A DNA stretch of 64,000 nucleotides from Ananas comosus (taxonomy: Eukaryota > Streptophyta > Magnoliopsida > Poales > Bromeliaceae). The translations under genes and the position numbers were made by a program. The notes beneath the pieces are model-generated. The model did not search any database and had not been told where the DNA came from. It saw nothing but the letters and a program-made list of their open reading frames with translations. This document shows positions 1 to 12,502 of this stretch, piece by piece (the stretch's first letter is position 1; the number at the start of each line of letters is the position of its first letter). The stretch covers positions 9,391,928 through 9,455,927 of the forward strand of contig NC_033638.1 of assembly GCF_001540865.1 (NCBI RefSeq), in the 5' to 3' direction.

Positions 1-1451
1 ATTACGTCGCGATCGCCGTCTCCGAGCCGCAGAAGGAGCAGGACGCGGGCGGGGTCTACGTCAGCTACCTCGTCGCCAGCCGATGGCGCGGCGGGGAGGA
101 GCGCCGCGTGCGGCGGCGCTTCCGCGAGGTGGTGNCGCCGTCTCCGAGCCGCAGAAGGAGCAGGACGCGGACCGCCTCGCCGAGGCCTACCGCGGGTTCC
201 TCGTCCCGCCGCGCCCCGACAAGGGCGTGGTCGAGGGCCAGGTGATGCAGCAGCACGAGTTCCTGGAGCTGCGCCGCGCCGCGCTCGAGCGCTACCTGCG
301 GCGGCTCGCCGCGCACCCCGCGATCGGGCGGGGCGACGAGCTCCGCGCGTTCCTGGAGGCGCCCGGGAGGTTCACGGACGGGGCGGCGCAGCCTCCGAGT
401 CACGCGCCACCGCAGGAGGCGGTGCACCCCGCGAAGGGTGGGAGGGACTTGCTCCGGATCTTCAAGGAGCTCAAGCAGTCGGTGGCGAACGACTGGGGCG
501 GGGCGAAGCCTCCCGTGGCGGAGGAGGATAGGGACTTCTTGGAGAGGAAGGAGAAGATGCAGGATCTGGAGCAGCAGCTCACCACTTCTTCCCAGCAGGT
601 GTGTTGATATCAAAGGAAATGTCGTCTTAATTCTTTTCTTTGAGATCTGCTAACTGATAATATGTTATTGCAATTTCATTTTGCGATTAGAATCTTCTTT
701 TTCCATCATGGATCATTTAGCTAGGAAAATGAAACAATAAGAAACAAATTGATGAGGAATCAGATTAAATAGATGGAAGGTTACGAAGAAAGCAGAATCT
801 CGATAAGTAGATTTAAGAGTCGCGTCACATATGTACTTACGAACCCTACTCTATAACTGATCGATGGCTGTTTCGCTTTACCTGAATTGAAGTAGAGTCT
901 TATGTTTTTTTTAATTTGTATAGCTGAAAACTGGACCGGTTATTTATAGTATCGATTTATGTTATAGTTTCCTCGACAAATGTATCATCTATGAGCTGTG
1001 AGTAATTATGAAGCAGTATTACATAAGAGGTGAGATTGTGTAAAGAGAAAACTGAGCAAATGTGAGAAGAATCCTTGGTTCAAAGAAAAGTATGGTTGTT
1101 TCACTTCGGTTCCTCGGTCATCCAATGAGATGGAGGAGGATCACAAGCAGAATATGGTTTGTCATTTGGTTTTAAATACCTACTGTTTTTTCAGGCATAA
1201 ATTTGGAGGTGCCTTTATGCTGCTTGCAAACACTAAATTATATAAAAATCATCTTTTTCTATGCCGGTGAGTATTCCTTCTTATTTATTCTTAATAGATG
1301 TCCACTTCATGCTTCAACAATTTTCTGTGTAGAATGATGGTGTTAGTGTTAAGGTGTTCATACATGAAGATTAGTGACATGTTGAAAAAGAGCTAAAGGT
1401 TTGGTTGATGTATACTAAGATATTGGTTGAATGGGTTAAAAATTCCAATGA

Positions 1452-1490
<39 letters not shown>

Positions 1491-2271
1491 GTGTCATCCT
1501 AGGTTAATTTGTAATTTGCACTTGAGCTTCCTTTATCTCCCAACAGTGGCAACTTCATAAAATGAACATTTCTTAAGAAAACAGATCTTTAGATTAATTT
1601 CCATATTTCTAATACTCAAGAGAGTTTTGGACGTATTGAACTGACCATGGCACTCGTAACCTTTATCTCCTTTCTGGTTATAATTCAGGCTGAAGCACTT
1701 GTTAAAGCCCAGCAGGATGTTGGTGAAACAATGGGACAATTAGGGCGAGTATTTATCAAACTAACAAAGCTTGAGACTGAGGAAGCAATTTATAATTCTC
1801 AAAGAACAAGGGCTGCTGATATCAAGCGCGTAGCAGTTGCCACTGTCAAAGCTGGCAGATTGTACCGAGAATTAAACGCTCAAATAGTCAAACATCTGGT
1901 AAAATAAAGGCTTTTGCGCGGGCCTTATTTTTCTTTTGTTCAACTTGTAGTTAATAACTTGTATAACGTTCTTTTAAGCAGGAGGTTCTCCATGAATATC
2001 TAGAGTTAATGTTGGCTGTTCGAAGTGCATTCTCAGATCGGGCAAGTGCATTATTGACGGTACAAACACTTGTATCCGATTTGTCATCCATACAAGCAAG
2101 GGTAGAGAAACTTGAAACTGCATCGTCCAAGGTATTTGGTGGTGATAGGTGGAGACTCCATAAAATAGAGGAGCTGAAAGAAACAATAAGAGCTACTGAA
2201 GATGCTAAAACCTTTGCTCTAAGAGAATACGAAAGGATCAAGGTATTTGTGTTTTTCTTTTTTTTTGTATT

Positions 2272-2312
<41 letters not shown>

Positions 2313-3646
2313 GTTTGTATGTATAACAACATACGAAGTGGAAAATATTCCACTTTTTAAATAGCAAAGATTAATATTTATTGTTAATTAATTGCTTAAG
2401 ACATAAACATTAGCATTTAGCGACTTTCTGGGCTCTTTACTTCTCTTTCTCTACCTTCAGATTTCGTCTGAAATTTTAATACATTGACACATATATGAGT
2501 ACTACTTTGCGGTTATTTGTTCATTATAATATATTATTCTTTTGCTCAAATTATACATATTGGGATTCATTAATTTAATCATGATGACTTGAGTGCTCTT
2601 CTTTAATTTCAGTTTTTTCTTAGCATTTTCTTTCAAGCTTAATCCTGCTGCTTTTTTAATTTTTAATCAAGTTTTTCCTTTAGCTTTCTAGTTTTGTGTT
2701 CTTGCAAGTTACTTTCTTTACCTGTTCTATCATCTCCATTAGATTTTTATGATAATATGTGCCACTTCTCCAATTAACGGAGACATTTTTTCCTTGAATC
2801 TTGTTAATGACATCTGAATCTGCAGAGGTCAATGTTATTAATCAATGTGGATGATGGTTCTCTAAATCAAGATCAATTCATCCAACACTGCTGCCGGATG
2901 AATGTTATTATGTTTTGAACTTAATTATGAGTGAACAAACATGACTCTGCCGAAAAGAATGTGGGTACAGGTACATTATTAGATTTCATGCAGTTGTCTG
3001 ATTTACTTGCGGTGTAATGCAGGAAATCAACCGCAGTGAACTGGAGAGACTGGACAGAGAAAGGCATGATGATTTTCTAAGCATGCTCAAAGGATTTGTA
3101 GTAAACCAGGTATTTCTTTTCCCTAACAATATTGCCCAAACTTCAACAGCTACCGTTTGGACAAAATGCCTCAACTCTTTCAGTTACTATTTTATTTTGG
3201 CGATCCACAGGGCCACGGCGCTTAGTTTCTTTCCCTTCTTGTTGTGCTTGTTTAGAGGTCTAGCGAGCAAAAATTTGTCGATTTTCTATCAAAGCTGATT
3301 TTTCTTTCTTCTAAATCTTTCGTGTTATTGGAGTAAAGACACCGGCCACATGCCACTATGCTTCCATCAATATATAGAAAATGTACTAAACAGCTCACTT
3401 CTGTACATTTTTTCTATCTCAATTGGCTTGAGAGCGTAGCGTACACATGCCATCAAAGTAGTACTTAAAAAACATATGGACGAGTACTTGTAACTATCTA
3501 CAGGATCTCATCCTTTTTAGCACGAATTTATTCATGTATCATTAAGATCTTCTGCATTGCATGTAATACAGGTTGGCTATGCAGAAGAGTTGGCAAGCGT
3601 CTGGGCAAAAGTAGCAGATGAGACGAGGGGCTACGCAAGAGGGTGA
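1..3646 (+). CDS. SNX2: Sorting nexin 2-type protein (PX-BAR), 5' partial
   Basis: Sorting nexins of this type bind phosphoinositides through a PX domain and curve endosomal membranes through a C-terminal coiled-coil BAR domain, acting with plant retromer. Exons read from GT-AG sites and phase: 1-598 (partial), 1689-1898, 1982-2242, 3023-3109 and 3572-3646, ending in TGA. All internal junctions are phase 0. Exon 1 holds the PX region (PPRPDK, HEFLELRRAALERYLRRL) and the linker KGGRDLLRIFKELKQSV. Exons 2-5 encode the helical BAR part (KAQQDVGETMGQLG, SSKVFGGD, RLDRERHDDFLSMLKGFV), matching plant SNX2 from end to end. The reading frame shifts at the N at 135: frame 3 before it (VRRRFREVV), frame 2 after it (ADRLAEAYRG). 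This coincides with a duplicated 35-mer, so it looks like an assembly fault and not a real mutation. The start codon lies outside the window. Confidence 0.93.
14..170. repeat. 35-bp exact direct repeat flanking an N (probable misassembly)
   Basis: Positions 14-48 and 136-170 are identical. The second copy directly follows the undetermined base at 135 and replaces the few codons expected between FREVV and ADRLAEAYRG in SNX2. An assembler joining two contig ends through the repeat would give this picture. Confidence 0.85.
1455..1489. repeat. (TG)n microsatellite in SNX2 intron 1
   Basis: About 17 uninterrupted TG units lie inside the 1.1-kb first visible intron. Confidence 0.95.
2274..2310. 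repeat. (TC)n microsatellite in SNX2 intron 3
   Basis: About 18 TC units start some 30 bases downstream of the donor at 2243. Confidence 0.95.
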
Positions 3647-6420
3647 TTAGAACACATGTAAATCCCCCGTTTTTTTTTTTCTCCCCGCTTATTTTTCTCT
3701 TAACGTTTCTTCCACCACACATGCTTGTATATTTGTTAATTTAGGTCCACGAGAGAACAGAAAAGAGAAAGAACCACACCGCAGTCCCTGAATATCCTTA
3801 GTTTGATTTGAATTCGTTACTTGGTTATTTCGAGGGTGTATATAATCTTCCTAATAGCACAGTTCGTGCCTTGGTTTCTGTGTCAGATGAGATTGTTAGG
3901 TATAAGCTTCCTTAAGTTATTGGTCAGTAATATAATAAGACGGCCCTCACGACGTAGAAGTTTATTGTATAACACTTACACCACATTATTTATTTTCAAC
4001 CAATCATATATTTAAAAAAAAGAGTATAATAAAAATATATATTTTTTAAATATCATGATAGAATGGGTGAATTTAAAAAAAAAAAAATTGATTGATTAAG
4101 AGCATCACATTAATAGTATAAATATAGCATTTTAGAATTTTTCCGTCGCCTTAGTTTTTGAGCCCTTTGTAATTATCATAATTTATAGCTAAACAAGGGA
4201 GCATGATCATAAGTTGGGGGAAATAGTGCACATCTCTGCTCTCTTCAAAAAATAAAAATAATAATAACAAAAATTCTCACGTCACTTACAGCTGGTTCTT
4301 ACTGTATCATGTTCCGTTAACGAGGAAGCTAGCTCCTACAGATGGATTTTTTTTTTTTTTCTTCCCCTGGTGCGTGTGTGTACCGACGCAGGGGCGTGCA
4401 CACGGGCCAATCTTAGTGGACACGAGTTGCTTCCGGTGTCGGATGGACAATGAAATCACGCTGTACACAGAAAGATCTTGCGCACAAACATGAACATGAG
4501 TACATGACCCCCACTTAATGGGAGTACGCCTGGGCTCTCTCGAAACGTATGAGAGCTGGCACACCCACTTCAACCACTAGTTTGTAGCTGGATATACAAC
4601 ATAATCGTTTCAGATAACTTGTTTTCCTTGTTAAGAGTTGTTCATCTTGCATAAAATACAAAAAAAAGTTCTCACATACATTCATTCGACATAAAATTAT
4701 TATATTATTTTTGAGTAAAATTTTGACAACCTTAAATTTTGACAACCTTAAATTTTGACAACCTTAAATTGACAACCTTAAATTACTTTCGTACGCGTTC
4801 TATGTGCATACCTATTACAAACAATTCTCGGACCAGAAAGGAAGCATTATTTTCGAGCATACCTTAAAAAAAAGCTTTTGTGCTGCTCAGCAAAATGACG
4901 ATGCATGGCATGTTGCAAGCAAGCAGTCTCATTCAAGAGAGAAGAAAATTTAAACGCAAGGAAAATAGCAAGAATACAAAACCGACACAGACGCAAATCA
5001 CATAATGCGCAAACAAAACATTAATTTGCTTTTCTATGGTTTATCTCATTTTCACTTTATCATTCTGTAGTTCAAAAAGATTATACTTAACTATTCCACA
5101 ATTACTATAACATATTATTACTTTGTCACACTATTATTTTAAAAATTATTCTTAACTATCTAGTATTTTAAAAAATACTTACTTTACTATCTATTTAATT
5201 ATAAAGTTTTTAGTAAAACAAGAGTAAAATTACGAAATAGCTAAGTACAACTTTTGAAACAGAACAAAAGAAAAAGGAAAAATGTGGGAGGGATTGAAGT
5301 TTACCCTATTTTATAACACTTTGAAAGTGTTTCCACCACACTCAAAACATAGCAAAGATTATATCTTGTATATAGAACTATTTCATTTTTTGAGAATGTC
5401 ACATTTCTCCACCCCTTTAAGGTTAAGCCACACGTTCTTGTCAAGCTTAATGGCTCTAATACCAATTGTTATGCCATGCTTCTCAAGATGTCACCTATTT
5501 TATAATTACTCTAATTTAGCACGCTTAATACTCACAACCTCTTTAACCTAACCACCGTCCAAGATACTATAATTAGATTAAAAGTTTTAGTTCTATTATC
5601 TCCTATATATAAGAGAGTATTTCAAATCCCGAAGGTGTCGTAAATATGTATATATTCTGCTACTTACTAAAATGCATCTGAGTTTTAACTTCTTTTTTTT
5701 TTTTTTTTTTAACTCCTTAAGCAACATATTGTCTGGTGTGATCTGTTAGTACCAAACAATTACTCAATCTGGTAAAAAATCATCATCACAATTTCTATCT
5801 AAAAAAAATGCTCTACATAATCATTAAAAGTCATCATAATATTCTAGCAAATAATAGCCATTATTAAATTGTTCGTACATAAAGTTCTTCAAATCTAATT
5901 TGTAATAACGGAAAATGCTCACAATTCTGCTGAAAAAAACCTTTCTTTTTCGCATACATTCATGACGAATAACAACGCCTGAGATCTACATAACCAGCTA
6001 TCAGATCTGAAAACCCTAATTACGAAACGTCACATCTCGCCAATCAGATCTAAACGAATTTGCAAAAATGCAACAAAAAAAAGAACGAAAATAGACTCTA
6101 ACGAGAGACAAATCTGAGATCAATTTCACACCGCATTCAAACAAAAACTAAGGAATTAAAATCTATATAATGAGTACTCGAACAAGGGGGTTTCGCACCA
6201 AATCTCTTTAAACAGATCTAAACAATGCCGATACAGGATGTGAATTCGACACGTTAGCATCCATCATTCAGTACAAGGATCTACGTATTTAAATCGTTCG
6301 TGTCCATTAAAATGAATGATGTGATCGGTGCAGTAGAATACGAACCCTAGCCCGCAAAAAGTAGTAAGAGGGGTAATGAGGACGCCCTAAATTTAACGAA
6401 CCTCGAGGGGGAGGGAGGGC
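3647..6420. other. Intergenic: SNX2 3' flank to PRA1 3' flank
   Basis: AT-rich spacer with homopolymer runs (for example poly-T at 5692-5711) and one minisatellite. I see no convincing gene. The short ORFs have no plant-like codon use or recognisable motif. Confidence 0.7.
4717..4786. repeat. Short tandem repeat, about 16-bp unit, four copies
   Basis: The unit TTTTGACAACCTTAAA is repeated in tandem; the last copy has lost a few T residues. Confidence 0.9.
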
Positions 6421-7089
6421 TCAGACGCGGATGGCGGTTCCGGCGGAGGCGGCGGCGGAGGTCGCGGCGGCGGCGCCGCCGAGGAAGGAGAGGAGTCCGG
6501 CAGGGGCGGCGGCGGGATCCTGGTCGTCGAGGAAGAGGTCCTCGGGGACGCGGAAGGCGCCGTGGGCGCAGACGAGGGCGCCGCCGAGCATGAGGGCGTA
6601 GACGATGAGGGACCCGACGGAGGTGAGGAAGACGACGAGGAGGGTGAGGAGGGAGAGCGCGGCTAGGGTTTCGCGGTGGGAGAAGGGGCGGCCGAGGAGG
6701 ACGAGCGGCGGCGCGTCGGCGGGGCGGAAGACGTAGAGGAAGGACCAGGCGGAGGCGAGGAGGAGGAGGACGAGGAGGGAGAAGGGGTGGGCGAGGAGGG
6801 AGGAGGCGAGGGAGAGGCCGAGGAGGGCGAGGTAGTTCACGCGGAAGTAGGCCAGGTTGCGGCGGAGCCGGGACGCCGCGTCCGAGAGCGAGTCGGGCCG
6901 CGCGAAGGCCGACCGGTCCAGGAGCTCCGCCCATGGCCGCCGGTGCGCGAGGGCGCGGCGCGCGGCCTCGCCGGCGCGGCCGAGGAAGAGGCGGAGCGCC
7001 GACAGCGACGCCGCGGACGACGCCGCGGCGCCGGACCCGGCGGCGGCGGCGGCGGTGGTGGGGAGGATCGGAGGGGACGAAGACGCCAT
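6421..7089 (-). CDS. PRA1: PRA1 family protein (prenylated Rab acceptor type)
   Basis: A single-exon gene for 222 residues, ATG at 7089 and stop at 6421. PRA1 proteins are small ER/Golgi/endosomal membrane proteins that bind prenylated Rab GTPases and help vesicle traffic. The order of parts fits the plant family: an Ala/Ser-rich N-terminus (1-30); RPWAELLDRSAFARP at 51-65; RRNLAYFRVNYLAL at 76-89, the family signature; two long hydrophobic hairpins at about 86-121 and 143-176; and an acidic VPEDLFLDDQ segment at 181-190. The length is typical of plant PRA1 B-type members. The coding sequence is very GC-rich, unlike its AT-rich surroundings, which is common in monocot single-exon genes. A GA-rich stretch at 7138-7170 lies in the likely 5' UTR. 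Confidence 0.92.
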   Translation of the reverse strand: MASSSPPILPTTAAAAAGSGAAASSAASLSALRLFLGRAGEAARRALAHRRPWAELLDRSAFARPDSLSDAASRLRRNLAYFRVNYLALLGLSLASSLLAHPFSLLVLLLLASAWSFLYVFRPADAPPLVLLGRPFSHRETLAALSLLTLLVVFLTSVGSLIVYALMLGGALVCAHGAFRVPEDLFLDDQDPAAAPAGLLSFLGGAAAATSAAASAGTAIRV

Positions 7090-8978
7090 GGGAGAAGGGG
7101 GTGGTGGAGCGCGCGTTTGTTTCTGACCCCAGCCCCAGAGAGAGAGCGAGAGAGAGGGGGGGAGAGAGGAGGAGACGAAAAGGGGTCTTAGGTTGGGATG
7201 GGGACTTTTCCTCTCTTCTTATTTACTATTTATTTATTTGTTGTGGGGGATTAGGGATTTGTGCGTTGTTATGTTACATGTATTTTGTGAAGGCCAATCA
7301 AAGTAATTGATACGCAGATTTGGGAGACTATTTGCTTCGTCCGCTGCATCTTCAGGCCTCTAGTGAATCGTGGGTAATCAAAATTTATTAATCCTGTAAA
7401 TGTGATTTACATCATCAAAATATATATAAAATTTATAAATTTATTACTAAAATGCTATATAGAGTTATAGACTAAAGAGTTAATAATTAAAAAATTATTA
7501 TTTTAATTCGTAAGAAAAATAAATTAAATCTTCATAATTTATAATTTTTTTTTTTTGTATATAATCATTTTAAATGGTCTAGAGCACATCTAGCTTCATT
7601 TGAGATTGCGGGGAGATTGCGTTACGTGCGGTGAGATACCCTGTTTGTTTTCGTAAGTAATATTGCATTTCGTATATTGCGGTTAGTCGGTTACTACATA
7701 TTTTCTGCGGTTCCATTGGTAGAAGTATATCTCTATATATTTTTCCTAAACTCCGTTATTATATCTTGTTAGATCTATCTCAATACCAAACTAAACCCTA
7801 ATATACTGGGTGCAAGCACTAGTTAGTTTCTTTACAAAGGTTAGAGAACTATGGCGGTAGGTATTATTATACAGTAATCACATGTAGACGTAAAGGCGAT
7901 GTTTGGAGTTGTATGGTGCTTGGAGTTGTATGGTGCTTCGGCGCCGTAATCGGCAATCAAAGGTACATCGCCACCGGCTTGGAATCAAGTTGGCATGCGA
8001 AGGTATTTGTAATTAGTCCACATTTATATTTTCGATTTTTAGCTTTGCACATCGTACTCTTCTGAGATTTATTTTTATCGGTTAAACTGCAACTTATATG
8101 CGCCATATATATGTTTCATTTATGTTAGTGTTAACTGAAACATTTGGCGCATGAAATCCTGTCTATTTCAATAACATCGCCTTACCACACCATCCATCGA
8201 TAGTCCAAGCTGGTAAGACACGTTTTTTGCAGGTAAAAGATTACTTTCTTTTTCCCTTGCTCCCTGTTTCCAAGGACTGATGATAAAAAGGTAGATGCAT
8301 GTTCTTGTCAAGCAAAGCTTGAAAATTCAATCAGTTCTTTTGATTAGAACTGACGAGCCTTAATCTCAGACTGAACAGGCGGAGAATTTAACATAATATA
8401 CTAAGCAAAAATAAAAATGATAAAGATTAGCTCACTTAAACACACTATAATCAGAACTGGAATAGAAAGAGACCAAACCAGGGAAAAGCACAAATAGATA
8501 AAGACCGAACCCGGGAAAAGCACAAATCGATAAATCATCATTCGCATAAAATGACACACTCGGAAACTCCGACACTCTCATGCTGCAGGAAACCTCCTGC
8601 AGCAACCAGAATACAACACGAAACATTATGGGAGTAAACACCCACAGCATTCGCACCAAAAATTAGTATTTATTATTCACAGGCGCTCTTTTTAAACTAT
8701 AACACAGAAACAATCTAGGCGCAGACAACTACTCAGGTTCGTATCAAAATTACAGTATTTGTTTGTGTTCTTTTTACCTGTGTGACTGTACACTTCTAAC
8801 TATGCACACACCGCTCTGTTCAACAATATTTTACAGACGGAGAAAAAAGAATGAAAAAACAAAGCTCCCATCAGTGTAAAAAGAGTTTCTGTTTCGAACA
8901 TTCAAAAATGTAATAAGCACCAGCCCCAGCGGCCGGTTCAAAGAACTGTTAGTAATCTCCTAACAAAGGCAACTAAAT
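7090..8978. other. Intergenic between PRA1 start and DREB2 3' end
   Basis: Holds the PRA1 promoter side (GA-rich leader, AT-rich upstream), a short direct repeat of TGGAGTTGTATGGTGCT at about 7905-7936, and the DREB2 3' flank. No coding region is supported. Confidence 0.65.
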
Positions 8979-11900
8979 CTAGCCATCTGCAAATCCCTGA
9001 TCTTGCTCCTGCACAAGCGCCGCCTCCAACTCCCTCTCCAACTGGGCGGAGAAATCCCATGCAGCAGCGTCGGATGGGAACTCCATTGGAAAAGCAAAAG
9101 CCGAAGGATCAATGTACTGGATATTACCATCTATACCCTCTTGGCCGAGTTCACTGGTAGTGAGACCAATTCCGTCTCTCATTGGCTCCGCATCGATCAT
9201 CCCCAGTATCTCATCAATATTGAAACAATCGAAGTTGATATTGTTGTCACCAGGCAACAGATTCTCTATTGGCTCCAAGAGACCGAACACATCCTCACTT
9301 CCTTCTTCCTTCACCTTATCTTCTGCTACCGCGACAACAGGCGATTGACTCTTGAATTCATCAACTGACTCCACCTTCGGCGCTCTCAGATTAGCTTTAT
9401 CAGGACTTGAAACCTCCGTATTTTGTTCTTTAGCAGCTGATTCATGCTGGGACGTAGTTGTAGATTCACAAGAATCCTCTTTTGCATTTCCTTCAAAATT
9501 AACTCGGGCAAGGGAACCATACATAGCCCTAGCAGCTTCATCGTAAGCCCGAGCTGCCAACTCAGCAGTTGGGAAAGTTCCAAGCCAGAGTCGGCTACCT
9601 CTGTTAGGTTCTCGGATCTCTGCAACCCACTTGCCCCATGTTCGTTGCCTTACTCCACGGTACAAACATGATGAATTATCTGGACCTCCTTTTCCTCGCA
9701 TGCAGCCTTTCTTTGAGCCCTTTGCTGGTGCTTTTTTAATTCGTCTGTATGCCTCTTGGCAATTTTGCTGCTTCCACTTCTTAATAGTTTCCAAAACAGA
9801 ATTTGGGCCTTCTCGTGTTCTTCGTGGTCTTTTTTTCCTGAGTAGTAGCACAAGGAAGATTCAAAACATCAGCAAAAACACTTGCACCGAGTCCAAATTA
9901 GAATGTAACCTCTATAGGTAATGCAATTCAAAAGCACAGGTTCACTATGTTCTGTGCACAATACAAGTGCATTTGGCAGATAAACATAATTTTCTTATTG
10001 ATAAACCTGAAGTAAATTGTAGTTCTCCAGAATTCCATACCAGTTCACCGTTTCCCAAACCATACTCTTGAGATTGGAGGTGAACAGCTAACCTCTCGTA
10101 TCACATTGACTCTAGTCTCAGAAGATTAAACTCGCTAGTAGTAGTCTAAATACAATCTCAATCAGGTTCTACTGGTGAGTGTTCCCATTCTAATGCCTCA
10201 TTCCCTATCAACTATTATATCTTTGATCAGCCAACTTGGTTAACCCCTCACAAAAAACACAAGTGCATAAGGAACCAAAGAGTTGTGTACTTGCTGCCAA
10301 TTGAAAGATCTCTTCTTTTTTTGATTTTTTGTTTTTTTGTTTTCCTTCTCCTTTGTTTTTTGAATTTGTCCAGACACTAGATTAGAGTTTTTAATTACTA
10401 TACAAAATGTGTGAACTAGGGAATTCACACTAATGACCAGGGTTAGGGTGTTTACGCATAAATAAGTGAAGTCATTAGCATTCATACCTACTGACCCGAT
10501 GCGACCAACAACTCCCATCCTGACTGCTGTCGATGTTCTAGTAAAACATATAACACAATCAGCCAAGCATGTGATCAATCTCGGAAAAGAAAATTATAAA
10601 TATTGAACTCCAAATACCAAAGAAACAGAGACGCCAGAAGAAAAACAAAAATAAAACAAAAAACAAAAAACAAAAACACCACAGAAACTAAAATAGCATG
10701 AATACTCCAATCTAGATCGAAGCCAAACACAATTTGGTATTCACCATCTATTAGATCGAAGCCAAACACAATTTGGTATTCACCATCTACACAATTGGTC
10801 CCCGTACACTCAAAATAGTCCAAACTAATTATATTAATATCCCTCAACCATCTCTCCAGAATATGGTTAAATCAAAAACGTCACAAAAAACAAATAACAA
10901 ACCCCAAACAAACCCAAACTCAAAAAGTTGTCTGAGTTCAGAATAAAAACCGAAATGTAATCGGATAAAAAATGCTTCTTGAAATTCTAACTCAGAAATA
11001 CCAACATTAGAAAAGACCACTTACAACCCAAAATATCGTCCAGTTGCATGCATTCCGAAGTGAAAAAATTAAGAATAGCAAACCAGTACCCAAATAAAAA
11101 TTACTGCGAGCAAAACACAAAATATCTTAAACAAATAGGACCAAAAGAATTTTAAGTCAATTAACCATGACACCACAAGGCAAAAAGATACAGACAACAG
11201 CCAGAATGTTACTCTATGACTAATCAACAATACCACATCACTAACTAGCATCTTTCTTTCCTCACATACACACCCTATTTGGCTAGAGACAAACTACTAA
11301 CCTTTCGTAGATACCTCAATTTGCTTCTCTCTAATTCATTTGTTGGAAATTCATTAGTTCTATAATGATTTCTCCTAATTCAGGGTTTTTTTTTTTTAAC
11401 ATGTCAGCAAACCAGGTGCTTTGTGTTTGACTTACCTTGACTGTATTTTCCACATGCAAGAAACCTTGTTTACTTTCTTGTCCATCCAAATAAACCCGTG
11501 ATCTATAACAGAACGCAAAACAGGAAAGTAAACAATGAACTGAATTGACCCATATTTCATTTCAAGCAACCTACTCCAATCAAAATACAATTCACTCGAT
11601 TTCATTGAACTACAAATTGTAACAACTCCATCTTAATTAATATAGTACCTAAAAAAGTAACAATAATGGGAAATCAATTGGTTTAATACCAAACAAATTA
11701 AATAGTCATGGCACGTGAATAACAAACTAGTATATTTCATTTCAAAGAACTGATTTCCATTAGCAGATTGATTCAATTTAGACTATAATCATGGCAAATC
11801 ATCAGCTAGCTAGTAACTTCTACAATCTACATAAACGCTCCTACAAACGCTTTGTTTACAAATTACGACACGGATTATCAAACTCCGCGCACTTTCGTTA

Positions 11901-12174
11901 GAAAAATAGCCAACACGAAAACGAAATTGGACACAGGAAGCCGAAACCCTAATCTAAAATCGGCACCACAAACTCCACTCACCTTCGTTGGAAAAAAAAG
12001 CCAAAACAAGTACGAAATTGGACGCAGGAAAACGAAAACCTAATCTAAAATCGGCACTCGTCATCTCCCCAAACAAGATCACAAAATTAAAAATAAAATC
12101 AAATTATACAGGATTTTCCCTTACCTTTCCTGCTCGTACATCTCGAATCCTCTTCTTTGATCGGCTTCCACCAT
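8979..12174 (-). CDS. DREB2: DREB2-type AP2/ERF transcription factor
   Basis: DREB2 factors bind the dehydration-responsive element (core CCGAC) and activate drought, salt and heat genes in the nucleus. Proposed exons: 12174-12125 and 9837-8979, separated by a 2.29-kb intron with donor AAAG|GTAAGG and acceptor CTCAG|GA. The phases match (two bases plus one make Arg17), giving 302 residues. Exon 1 encodes only 16 residues ([16 protein letters not shown]). Then follow the basic [14 protein letters not shown] nuclear signal, [15 protein letters not shown], and one AP2 domain (about 75-132) with [20 protein letters not shown], including the Val14 and Glu19 of DREB proteins. The C-terminus is acidic with [11 protein letters not shown], as in maize ZmDREB2A (DVFEPLEPI). 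Exon 2 is certain. Exon 1 is inferred from splice signals, phase and family pattern, and a further small exon in the long intron cannot be excluded. Confidence 0.9.
10711..10789. repeat. About 39-bp tandem duplication in the DREB2 intron
   Basis: Two nearly identical units, 10711-10750 and 10751-10789, each containing GATCGAAGCCAAACACAA. They lie within the intron and have no coding effect. Confidence 0.95.
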
Positions 12175-12370
12175 TTGATCTCTCTCTCTCCGAGCTCCCT
12201 TCGATCTCTTTTCTTTCGATACCTCTTCGGTCTCTAGGGTTTTCTCTTTCTAGGGTTTTCTCCTCTTTTCCTTTTTTTTTTTCTGACTCTTTATCGCTTT
12301 CGATCGATTCTTATAGCGCGGCTCTCTTTTTCTTGGGTACCAAGGGACGCACAAATCCTCGGGTGCGGGT

Positions 12371-12377
12371 ATTTATA
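12371..12377 (-). promoter_or_regulatory. TATA box of the DREB2 gene
   Basis: TATAAAT on the minus strand, about 200 bases upstream of the proposed ATG at 12174. This leaves room for a pyrimidine/purine-biased 5' UTR. Confidence 0.6.
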
Positions 12378-12436
12378 GAATTATAGGAGGGAGTACTCGC
12401 GATGTTTCTATAATTAGGAAAGCGGGGTTGGGGGTG

Positions 12437-12483
12437 ACGTGGGCCGTGTCGTGCCGCTAAATGCCCGTCGCTTTCGACACGTG
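12437..12483 (-). promoter_or_regulatory. ABRE / G-box cluster upstream of DREB2
   Basis: An ACGTGG core at 12437-12442 and a palindromic CACGTG G-box at 12478-12483 lie 60-110 bases upstream of the TATA box. Such ACGT elements bind ABA-responsive bZIP factors. A further CCACGTCAC lies near 12585. Confidence 0.55.
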
Positions 12484-12489
12484 TGACCA

Positions 12490-12502
12490 GAAGCTTCCGG
12501 AA
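12490..12502 (-). promoter_or_regulatory. Perfect heat-shock element upstream of DREB2
   Basis: GAAGCTTCCGGAA has three perfectly spaced inverted nGAAn units, the canonical binding site for an HSF trimer, about 113 bases upstream of the TATA box. Heat induction of DREB2A by class A1 HSFs is known in Arabidopsis. That this site does the same here is inference. Confidence 0.65.

Noticed and set aside
4717..4786. CRISPR-like short repeats
   Set aside because: Directly tandem without spacers, in a plant genome; a minisatellite.
6676..7310. Plus-strand ORFs rich in Arg/Glu/Gly opposite PRA1
   Set aside because: They are antisense shadows of the GC-rich PRA1 exon, without motifs.
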